A stretch of DNA of 64,000 bases, from NCBI RefSeq assembly GCF_022775115.1, contig NZ_JALFLA010000021.1, forward strand, positions 1-64,000. The letters run 5' to 3'. Under the pieces are notes generated by a model. The model ran no database searches, was not told the origin of the DNA, and saw nothing but the letters and a program-made list of their open reading frames with translations. Both the position numbers and the translations under genes were made by a program. Shown piece after piece: positions 56,054 to 64,000 of the stretch (the first letter of the stretch is position 1; every line of letters starts with the position of its first letter). Source of the stretch: Agathobaculum sp. Its GTDB lineage: Bacteria; Bacillota; Clostridia; Oscillospirales; Butyricicoccaceae.

Positions 56054-57733
56054 ATGAAACGTATTGTATCTGTGCTGCTGTGCATACTGACTATGGCGGC
56101 AGGGCTGTGCGTCACGCCTGCGGGCGCGGTGGATACCAATATGACGCTGCGCGTCGGACTGCTGGCGCAGGGCGCGCTGGACAGCCCACAGCTGGAAAAC
56201 GTCAGTGGCTTTGCCGGTGGCTATGCGTTCGGCACGATGGAGGGGACGACGTTTTCCCCGGTCAAGTCGGTCGGCAACACGCAGCTCACCATGCGCGTGG
56301 TGAACGGCGCGGTGCAGGCGGCTGACACCGCGACGGGCGAGGTGCTCTTTACCGCGCCGGCGGGCAGCGAGCTTGCCGTGCAGCCGAACAGTGAGCAGAC
56401 ATGGTTTAAGGGCTATAAGTGGAAAGGCAGCTTTGCATACCGCATCACGGACGGCAGCAAGCTGGTTGTTATAAACTATGTGCCGCTGGAGGAATATGTG
56501 AAGGGCGTGCTGCCATATGAGGTCGATCCGAACTGGCCGGCCGAGGCGCTCAAGGCGCAGGCGGTCTGCGCCCGCTCGTTTGCGCTAGGTACGCGCAAGC
56601 ATACGAGCGAGGGGTTTGACCTGTGCAACACGACCAACTGTCAGGTCTATCTGGGCACGAACAAGGCAACTGCGGCCTCTGACGCAGCGGTCGAAGCGAC
56701 CGCCGGAGAATACCTGACCTATGCGGGCGAGCCGGTCGTCGGCTATTTCTTCTCGTCCGACGGTGGTGCGACCGAGGATGCCGCCAACGTATGGGGCGGC
56801 GATTATGCTTATCTCAAGGGCAAGGTTGACCCCTATGAGGAGAAGGTAGATGAGTGGAGCGTTACGCTGACCGCTGAGGAGATCCGCGCCAAGCTGCTGG
56901 ATGGCGGCTACCAGATCGGCACGGTGGCCAATGTGCAGGTCACGGGGCGCACGGCGACTGATAACGTAAACGAAGTGACCGTGACCGATACGGAGGGCAA
57001 GCAGGTGACGATTCGGCAGAGTGCGGTTCGCACGGTGTTCGGACTGAAGAGCATCCGCTACACCATTACGCCAAACACCGGCACGGGCGCGCCGCTGGCG
57101 ACGAGTCTTGCAATCGTGCCGTCGGTGCATCAGGTGACGGTCGACGGCAGCACGGCCGCGCCGCGCGGCTACAACATCGGCGGAAATAACTATTATAAGC
57201 TGCGCGACATCGCGTACATCCTCACTGATACGGAAAGCCGCTTCAATGTGACTTGGGACAGCGTCAATAACCGCATCGTGCTGACCCCGGGTGAGGCGTA
57301 TCAGCCGGTCGGCGGTGAGCTGGCCGCTGCCGATGCGGTGCAGAGCTACATAGCGTCCGATGCCGAAATCGTGATGGATGGAAGCGTAGTGCTCCTCACC
57401 GGATACCGGATCAACAACAACAATTACTATAAGCTGCGGGATATCGGTGAGGCGCTTGGGTTTGGCGTTGACTTTGCAGACCAGACGGTGCTGATCCGCA
57501 CGGGCAAGAGTTCCGAAGAGCCGGATACTGTACCACCAGCCGCAGACGAAACCCCGGCACCGTCGGAGCCGGTGGTATCTGTCACCGGCGCGGCAAGCTA
57601 TACCTTCCATGGCAAAGGCTGGGGGCACAGCGTGGGCATGAGCCAATGGGGCGCTTACGCGATGGCCAAGCAGGGCTTTGGCTATCAAGATATATTGAAG
57701 TTTTATTACACCGGGATCGCGGTCTCCCGTTGA
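56054..57733 (+). CDS. SpoIID/LytB-domain protein with copper-amine-oxidase-like stalk repeats
   Basis: VPLEEYVKGVLPYEVDPNWPAEALKAQAVCARSFAL; GHSVGMSQWGAYAMAKQGFGYQDILKFYYTG; NNNYYKLRDIGEALGF repeats; signal peptide. Confidence 0.93.
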   Translation: MKRIVSVLLCILTMAAGLCVTPAGAVDTNMTLRVGLLAQGALDSPQLENVSGFAGGYAFGTMEGTTFSPVKSVGNTQLTMRVVNGAVQAADTATGEVLFTAPAGSELAVQPNSEQTWFKGYKWKGSFAYRITDGSKLVVINYVPLEEYVKGVLPYEVDPNWPAEALKAQAVCARSFALGTRKHTSEGFDLCNTTNCQVYLGTNKATAASDAAVEATAGEYLTYAGEPVVGYFFSSDGGATEDAANVWGGDYAYLKGKVDPYEEKVDEWSVTLTAEEIRAKLLDGGYQIGTVANVQVTGRTATDNVNEVTVTDTEGKQVTIRQSAVRTVFGLKSIRYTITPNTGTGAPLATSLAIVPSVHQVTVDGSTAAPRGYNIGGNNYYKLRDIAYILTDTESRFNVTWDSVNNRIVLTPGEAYQPVGGELAAADAVQSYIASDAEIVMDGSVVLLTGYRINNNNYYKLRDIGEALGFGVDFADQTVLIRTGKSSEEPDTVPPAADETPAPSEPVVSVTGAASYTFHGKGWGHSVGMSQWGAYAMAKQGFGYQDILKFYYTGIAVSR

Positions 57734-57759
57734 CCGGTACCGGTAAGAAGGAGGATAGC

Positions 57760-57793
57760 ACATGGGCGCTCCGCTGGGAACGCCCATGTTTTT
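57760..57793 (+). terminator. Terminator-like hairpin immediately before queA
   Basis: ACATGGGCG ... CGCCCATGT followed by TTTT, ends 4 nt before the queA ATG. Confidence 0.65.
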
Positions 57794-57800
57794 GCGATGA
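57762..57800 (+). CDS. Putative 12-codon leader ORF (MGAPLGTPMFLR) overlapping queA
   Basis: AAGGAGG 57748-57754, 7 nt, ATG; TGA stop overlaps the queA ATG (ATGA). Confidence 0.4.
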   Translation: MGAPLGTPMFLR

Positions 57801-58822
57801 AGAAGAGCGATTTTTATTTTGATCTGCCCGAACGGCTGATCGCGCAGCACCCGCTGGCGCAGCGCGACGCCTCGCGTCTGCTGGTACTTGACCGCGCGGA
57901 CGGCTCGGTGTCGCACCGGCAGTTTCGTGATTTAATGGAATACGTACAGCCGGACGACTGCATGGTGTTCAACAACTCGCGCGTCATCCCGGCGCGGCTG
58001 ATGGGGCATGCGGTCGGCCATACGACGCCGATCGAGGTTCTGCTGCTGACCGACAAGGGAGACGGCCTATGGGAGTGCCTGACGCGCCCGGGCAAAAAGA
58101 CGCGCGCGGGCGTTGATCTGACCTTTGGAGACGGCCTGCTGACCGCGACGGTCGAGTCGGTGCAGCCGGACGGCAACCGCCTGATCCGCTTTCATTACGA
58201 CGGTGTATTTTTGGAGATTTTGGACAGGCTGGGTGTTATGCCACTGCCGCCTTATATCAAGGAACGGCTGGATGACCCCGAGCGCTACCAGACGGTCTAC
58301 GCCCGCACACCCGGCTCGGCCGCCGCGCCGACTGCCGGCCTGCACTTTACTCCGGCGCTGCTGGATGCACTGGCGCAAAAAGGTGTTCGGCTGGCGTTTG
58401 TCACGCTGCACGTCGGGCTGGGCACCTTCCGCCCGGTCAAGGAGGAGGAACTGGCTGACCATGTGATGCACGCTGAGTATTACAGCATGGACGAGCAGAC
58501 GGCACAGTGCATCAACGAGACGCGCGCGGCGGGCGGCAAGATATGGGCGGTCGGCACGACGGCGAGCCGCACGCTCGAAACGATCGCCGACGAGCGCGGA
58601 CATGTGCGCGCGCAGTCCGGGTGGACGGATATCTTCATCTATCCCGGCTACCGATTCAAGGTGGTTGACCATTTGCTTACCAACTTCCATCTGCCGGAAA
58701 GCACGCTGATGATGCTGATTTCAGCCTTTGCGAGCCGGGAGATGGTGATGGAAGCCTACCGGCAGGCGATCGCGGCGGAGTACCGCTTTTTCTCTTTTGG
58801 AGACGCGATGCTCCTGTACTAA
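57797..58822 (+). CDS. queA: S-adenosylmethionine:tRNA ribosyltransferase-isomerase
   Basis: FYFDLPERLIAQHPLAQRDASRLLVLDR; FNNSRVIPARL; PTAGLHFTPALL; HVGLGTFRPV. Confidence 0.97.
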   Translation: MKKSDFYFDLPERLIAQHPLAQRDASRLLVLDRADGSVSHRQFRDLMEYVQPDDCMVFNNSRVIPARLMGHAVGHTTPIEVLLLTDKGDGLWECLTRPGKKTRAGVDLTFGDGLLTATVESVQPDGNRLIRFHYDGVFLEILDRLGVMPLPPYIKERLDDPERYQTVYARTPGSAAAPTAGLHFTPALLDALAQKGVRLAFVTLHVGLGTFRPVKEEELADHVMHAEYYSMDEQTAQCINETRAAGGKIWAVGTTASRTLETIADERGHVRAQSGWTDIFIYPGYRFKVVDHLLTNFHLPESTLMMLISAFASREMVMEAYRQAIAAEYRFFSFGDAMLLY

Positions 58823-58845
58823 TAAGAACGGATAACGAGGAAATT

Positions 58846-59988
58846 ATGGATATCGGAACTTTTCAGCTATTGAAAACAGAGGGGAAGGCCAGACGGGGCG
58901 TATTCTGCACCGCGCACGGTGTGGTGCAGACGCCGGTGTTCCAAAATGTCGGCACGGCGGGGGCGATCAAGGGGGCGGTGGATGCCTTTGACCTTGCAGA
59001 GCTTGGCTGCCAGATCGAGCTGTCCAACACCTATCATCTGCATGTCCGGCCGGGTGACCAGATCGTCAAGGCCATGGGGGGGCTACACCGCTTCATGCGG
59101 TGGGACGGCCCGATGCTGACCGACTCGGGCGGCTTTCAGGTGTTTTCGCTGGCCACGTTGCGCAAAATCAAGGAGGAGGGCGTGACCTTCCACTCCCATG
59201 TGGACGGACGGAAGATCTTCATGGGGCCGGAGGAGAGTATGCGCATCCAGTCCAATCTCGGCTCGGATATCGCCATGGCGTTTGATGAGTGCATCGAAAA
59301 CCCCGCGCCGCGCGACTATGTCAAGGCCTCGATCGACCGCACGACACGTTGGCTGGTACGCTGCAAAAATGAGCTGGCGCGGCTGAACAGTCTGCCGGAT
59401 ACGATAAATCCCCATCAGGTGCTGTTCGGCATCAATCAGGGCGGAACCTACGATGACCTGCGCATCGAGCATATGCAGGAAATCGCCGCGCTCGACCTGC
59501 CCGGCTACGCAATCGGCGGCCTGGCCGTGGGCGAGAGCACCGAGGTGATGTATCACATTCTGGATGTGGTGCTGCCGCACGCGCCGGTGCACAAGCCGCG
59601 CTATCTGATGGGCGTGGGCACACCGTCCAACATTCTGGAGAGCGTCGCCCGCGGCGTGGACTTTTTTGACTGCGTGATGCCGACGCGCAATGCGCGGCAC
59701 GGGCATCTGTTCACGCACCACGGCATTCTGAACATCATGAACGCCAAGTACCAGACCGACGACCGCCCCATCGAGGAGGGCTGTCAGTGCCCGACCTGCC
59801 GCCGTTTCAGCCGCGCCTATCTGCGGCATCTGCTCAAAAGCGGCGAAATGCTGTCCCAGCGCCTGCTGGTCATGCACAACCTTTGGTTCTACAACCATTT
59901 GATGCAGGAGATACGTGACCACCTGGACGAAGGCACGTTTGCGGGTTTCCGCGCGGAATATAGTGAAAAAATGAGCAAGCGCATCTGA
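58846..59988 (+). CDS. tgt: tRNA-guanine (queuine) transglycosylase
   Basis: GCQIELSNTYHLHVRPGDQIV; LTDSGGFQVFSLA; FDCVMPTRNARHGHLFT; C-terminal zinc site CQCPTC. Confidence 0.98.
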   Translation: MDIGTFQLLKTEGKARRGVFCTAHGVVQTPVFQNVGTAGAIKGAVDAFDLAELGCQIELSNTYHLHVRPGDQIVKAMGGLHRFMRWDGPMLTDSGGFQVFSLATLRKIKEEGVTFHSHVDGRKIFMGPEESMRIQSNLGSDIAMAFDECIENPAPRDYVKASIDRTTRWLVRCKNELARLNSLPDTINPHQVLFGINQGGTYDDLRIEHMQEIAALDLPGYAIGGLAVGESTEVMYHILDVVLPHAPVHKPRYLMGVGTPSNILESVARGVDFFDCVMPTRNARHGHLFTHHGILNIMNAKYQTDDRPIEEGCQCPTCRRFSRAYLRHLLKSGEMLSQRLLVMHNLWFYNHLMQEIRDHLDEGTFAGFRAEYSEKMSKRI

Positions 59989-60001
59989 AATACAGCAACG
60001 C

Positions 60002-60038
60002 AGCAGGCTTTCCGCATCGGAAGGCCTGCTTTTTTGCA
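60002..60038 (+). terminator. Intrinsic terminator after tgt
   Basis: AGCAGGCTTTCCG-cat-CGGAAGGCCTGCT followed by TTTTT. Confidence 0.85.
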
Positions 60039-60085
60039 TATGCCGGGCGCGCGCCGCATAGCATGGACTGAAATGGGGTCGTGCC

Positions 60086-61648
60086 GTGCGGATACAGAAG
60101 AAAACGATACTTTATGCGGCGGGCATACTGGCCTGCGGCAATTTGGCGCTGCAAGCGCTCGGCTTTCTTTACCGGGTGCTGCTCAGCCGGTTTGCGGGCG
60201 CGGAGGGACTGGGCGTGTACCGGCTGGTCAACTCAGCCTATCTGGTACTCAACGCGGGCTGTCTGTCAGGCGTGACCATGGCCTGCTCACGCCTGAGCGC
60301 CGCGTGTGAAGCAAGGGGCGAGCAGCGCAGGATCGGCGCGGTGCTCCGGCTGGCGTTTTCGGTGTTTTTCACACTCTGCGCAGGCTGCGCCGCGATTGCG
60401 CTGCTTTTTCGGAAAGAAATCGCAGTGCACCTGCTGGGGGATGGGCGGTGTGCACAGGCCTTTCCGTTTTTGCTGCTCTGCCTTGCGCTGACCGGCGTGG
60501 AGAACATCTTCAAATCGCTGTTCATCGGTCTCGAACAGGTGCAGTACACAGCCGCCTCCGAGGTAGGGGAGCAGCTGATCCGCATTGGCGCGGTCAGCGT
60601 GCTGCTGTTTCGCTATCAGGGGCAGGACTATGGCACGATCGCCATGCTGATTTTCGCCGGCATGGTGGTCAGCGAGGTGTTCAGCGCCCTGTTTCTGACC
60701 CGGCTGTTCTGCCGAAACAGGGCGTCTATCGACCTGCGCACGCCGGTGGACGCGGCGACAGGCAGGCAGTTCTTGGCCATCGCGCTGCCGCTTTCGGCCT
60801 CGGCGCTGCTGGGTAACCTGCTCAGCTCAGCAGGCTCGGTGCTGCTGCCGCAGCGCTTGATGGTCGCCGGGCTGACCTATGAGCAGGCGCTTTCCGCGCT
60901 CGGCGTGATATCCGGCATGGCCATGCCGCTGCTGCTGCTGCCGGTCGCGCTGGTCAGCTCGGTATGCACGGCGCTGCTGCCCGCGATCACGGCGGCGCAG
61001 GCGGTGGGCAGCGCCAAGCGCGTGCGCGCGCTGATCGGGCGCGCAGTCTCGGCGGTGGGGCTGATTGCCCTGCCGGCGACAGCCGTACTCGTGCCGCTCG
61101 CGCCTCGGCTGAGCATGCTGTTTTTCCGCCAGCCGCTAACGCAGGAGTATGTGGCGCTGCTGGGCGCGGTGGCGGTGGTGAGCTATTACCAGATGGCAAG
61201 CGGCAGCCTGCTCAACGCGGTCGGCCTGCAGCAGGTGAACGTCGTGACTGCGGTCAGTGCGGAGCTGCTGCAGCTTCTGCTGCTCTACCACTGGTGCGCG
61301 CGCCCGACGCTCGGCATTTACGGCTACTTGCTCGCTATGCTGCTGACCGGCGCGGGCGCGTTCGTGGTCAACCTGTGCGTACTGCGCCATCAAAGCGGCT
61401 TTGCGCTGCGTCCGTTTCGCCGCTTTGGTGTGCCGCTGCTGTGTGGCGGGGCGCTGCTGGGCTGGACGCGCGTGTTTTTCGCGGTATTTCAGCAGGTTTG
61501 CCGATCGGACGCGGCCGCGCTGTGCTGCACGCTTGCCGGTGCGTGCGCGCTGTATGTGCTGGTGCTGCGGCTGCTGGGTGTGCGGCTGCTGCGCTATCTG
61601 TCCCGCCGCATCGAAATGCCACCGCTGACGCGCCTGCGTATGTGGTGA
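60086..61648 (+). CDS. SpoVB/MurJ-like oligosaccharide flippase family protein
   Basis: ILACGNLALQALGFLYRVLLSRFAGAEGLGVYRLVNSAY; multi-TM MOP-superfamily layout. Confidence 0.88.
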   Translation: MRIQKKTILYAAGILACGNLALQALGFLYRVLLSRFAGAEGLGVYRLVNSAYLVLNAGCLSGVTMACSRLSAACEARGEQRRIGAVLRLAFSVFFTLCAGCAAIALLFRKEIAVHLLGDGRCAQAFPFLLLCLALTGVENIFKSLFIGLEQVQYTAASEVGEQLIRIGAVSVLLFRYQGQDYGTIAMLIFAGMVVSEVFSALFLTRLFCRNRASIDLRTPVDAATGRQFLAIALPLSASALLGNLLSSAGSVLLPQRLMVAGLTYEQALSALGVISGMAMPLLLLPVALVSSVCTALLPAITAAQAVGSAKRVRALIGRAVSAVGLIALPATAVLVPLAPRLSMLFFRQPLTQEYVALLGAVAVVSYYQMASGSLLNAVGLQQVNVVTAVSAELLQLLLLYHWCARPTLGIYGYLLAMLLTGAGAFVVNLCVLRHQSGFALRPFRRFGVPLLCGGALLGWTRVFFAVFQQVCRSDAAALCCTLAGACALYVLVLRLLGVRLLRYLSRRIEMPPLTRLRMW

Positions 61649-61701
61649 TACGCCTTGACAAATACCGCGCAAGCGGATAAGATAGAAAACACGATGGATC
61701 G

Positions 61702-61733
61702 GCTCTTGCCGCAGGTGCGGCAGGAGCTTTTTT
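61702..61733 (+). terminator. Intrinsic terminator
   Basis: GCTCtTGCCGC-aggt-GCGGCAgGAGC followed by TTTTTT. Confidence 0.8.
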
Positions 61734-61755
61734 GTGACGAAACGGGGGAAACGCG

Positions 61756-62898
61756 ATGAAACTGACGATGTGCTGCCCGACGCTGTTCGGGCTGGAGGGC
61801 ATTGTGGCCGATGAGCTGCGCTTTGGCGGCAAGCTGAGCGCGGTGCGCGCGGAAAATGGCCGCGTCATCTTCGAGGGCGATGAGAACACGCTGGCGTGGG
61901 CAAACCTTAATCTGCGCTGCGCCGAGCGAGTGCTCATCCGCTTAGGGGCGTTTCCGGCGCGCAGCTTTGACGAGCTGTTCGAGGGGGTGCGCGCGCTGCC
62001 GTGGGAGCAGTTTATCCCCGAGGACGGTGCGTTTCCGGTCAAGGGACACAGTCTGGATTCCGCGCTGCACTCGATACCGGACTGCCAGAAGATCGTCAAA
62101 AAGGCGGTGGTCGAGCGGCTGCACGCGGCGTATGGCCTAAGCTGGTTTGCGGAGACCGGCGCGCGGTATCAGATACAGTTTGCCATCATGCACGACATGG
62201 CCGAGATTTATCTGGACACCTCGGGCGCCGGTCTGCACAAGCGCGGCTACCGCGCCAATGCAAATGCCGCACCCCTGCGTGAAACGTTGGCCGCCGCGAT
62301 GGTAAAGCTGGCGCGCTGGCGGGGGAGGGAGCCGCTGCTCGACCCGTTCTGCGGCTCGGGTACGATCGCAATCGAGGCGGCGCTGCTCGCGCAGCGCCGC
62401 GCGCCTGGCCTGCTGCGTACTTTTGACGCGGAAAAATGGCCGTGTATCGGCGCGGCGGTCTGGCAGCAAGCGCGTGAAAGCGCGCTCGATCTGGCCGACG
62501 GCAGCGCGCGGTTTGACATCGTGGGCAGCGATATCGACCCGCAATGCGTGCAGCTTTCAATTGAGAATGCGCGCAAGGCAGGCGTGTCGGGCACGGTGTT
62601 TTTTGAATGCGCTGATGCGGCCAAGCGCGATTACAGTGGGCAGGGCGTGCTGTTTGCCAACCCACCCTATGGCGAGCGGCTGCTCGATGTGCAGACGGCG
62701 GAAAAGCTGTACGCAGCGTTTGGCAGGGCGGTCGGGGACTCGCCCAAGCGGCAGTATATCCTAAGCTCCGACGCGATGTTTGAACGCTGCTACGGCAAAA
62801 AGGCGGACAAGCGGCGCAAGCTCTATAACGGTATGCTCAAATGCGACCTGTATATGTATTTTAAGCACTCGCCGCGTCCGTCTGCTAAAGGCAGTTGA
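61756..62898 (+). CDS. THUMP-domain class I SAM-dependent RNA methyltransferase (RlmL-like)
   Basis: CPTLFGLEGIVADELRFGG; LLDPFCGSGTIAIEAALLAQRRAPGL; VLFANPPYGERL. Confidence 0.93.
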   Translation: MKLTMCCPTLFGLEGIVADELRFGGKLSAVRAENGRVIFEGDENTLAWANLNLRCAERVLIRLGAFPARSFDELFEGVRALPWEQFIPEDGAFPVKGHSLDSALHSIPDCQKIVKKAVVERLHAAYGLSWFAETGARYQIQFAIMHDMAEIYLDTSGAGLHKRGYRANANAAPLRETLAAAMVKLARWRGREPLLDPFCGSGTIAIEAALLAQRRAPGLLRTFDAEKWPCIGAAVWQQARESALDLADGSARFDIVGSDIDPQCVQLSIENARKAGVSGTVFFECADAAKRDYSGQGVLFANPPYGERLLDVQTAEKLYAAFGRAVGDSPKRQYILSSDAMFERCYGKKADKRRKLYNGMLKCDLYMYFKHSPRPSAKGS

Positions 62899-62999
62899 GC
62901 AGCTTTGGCGGGATTCACAAAAAATTCATAAATTTTATGGCGGCATTTCCAAAAAACCTCTTGCGTATCGCGGCGAGTTGATGTAATATAATACTTGCG

Positions 63000-63026
63000 T
63001 TAGCACTCAAAGATTCAGAGTGCTAA
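63000..63026 (+). promoter_or_regulatory. CIRCE element (HrcA operator)
   Basis: TTAGCACTC-N9-GAGTGCTAA, perfect consensus. Confidence 0.98.
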
Positions 63027-63069
63027 ACTTGGATTCGTTAATCTTTATTTTTCATAGGAGGAATTCGAT

Positions 63070-63354
63070 ATGAAACTCAAGCCCCTTTGCGATCGTGTTG
63101 TGATCAAGATGATCGAGGCGGAGGAGACGACTGCCAGCGGCATCATCCTTACCGCGTCGGCGCAGGAAAAGCCGCAGGTCGCTGAGATCATCGAGGTTGG
63201 CCCCGGCGGCGTGGTCGACGGCAAGGAGATCAAGATGGAAGTCCAGAAGGGCCAGAAGGTCATCACCAGCAAGTATTCGGGCACCGAGATCAAGCTGGAC
63301 GGCGAGGAGTATATCATTGTCCGCCAGAGCGACATTCTCGCGGTCGTAGAGTAA
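63070..63354 (+). CDS. groES: Co-chaperonin GroES
   Basis: MKLKPLCDRVVIKMIEAEETTASGIILTASAQEKPQ...VITSKYSGTEIKLDGEEYIIVRQSDILAVVE. Confidence 0.98.
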   Translation: MKLKPLCDRVVIKMIEAEETTASGIILTASAQEKPQVAEIIEVGPGGVVDGKEIKMEVQKGQKVITSKYSGTEIKLDGEEYIIVRQSDILAVVE

Positions 63355-63367
63355 TTCAAGGAGGTAA

Positions 63368-64000
<633 letters not shown>

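Overview
The window looks like a Gram-positive, Clostridia/Oscillospirales-like chromosome segment (assigned from protein flavour, no database search). Left part (about 0.8-16.2 kb): an SDR oxidoreductase; a LytS/LytTR two-component pair next to a CstA-family transporter (BtsSR/BtsT-like layout) and a small Cys-rich membrane protein; a chemotaxis receptor; a minus-strand AAA+ ATPase of the kind found with extracellular contractile injection systems (eCIS); and a LysR / CoA-transferase / GntP permease / MaoC metabolic block in which both the LysR gene and the permease are disrupted. Centre (about 16.7-49.8 kb): an almost gap-free + strand run encoding a contractile injection system (CIS): DUF4255 terminator, DUF4280 PAAR-like protein, sheath, two tube-like proteins, DUF6760, two tandem LysM/CIS-tube-type proteins, hub, gp5-like spike, gp25, two baseplate proteins and a P2-I-like tail protein. 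It is preceded by six large uncharacterised proteins, several membrane-anchored (pseudokinase-like + TM, HAMP + cyclase-like, MORN, TolC-like coiled coil, giant coiled coil). It is followed by a partner-switching set (STAS, RsbW-like kinase, Cache/HAMP/SpoIIE phosphatase, and further on a membrane RsbW-like protein). This is the best candidate for an undescribed system: a monoderm CIS that may be envelope-coupled and phospho-switch controlled. Right part (52.6-64 kb): asd-dapA-dapB behind a lysine riboswitch, a SpoIID-like protein, queA-tgt, a SpoVB-like flippase, a THUMP methyltransferase, and CIRCE-groES-groEL. Two genes (sheath, queA) show a Shine-Dalgarno separated from the start codon by a perfect hairpin.
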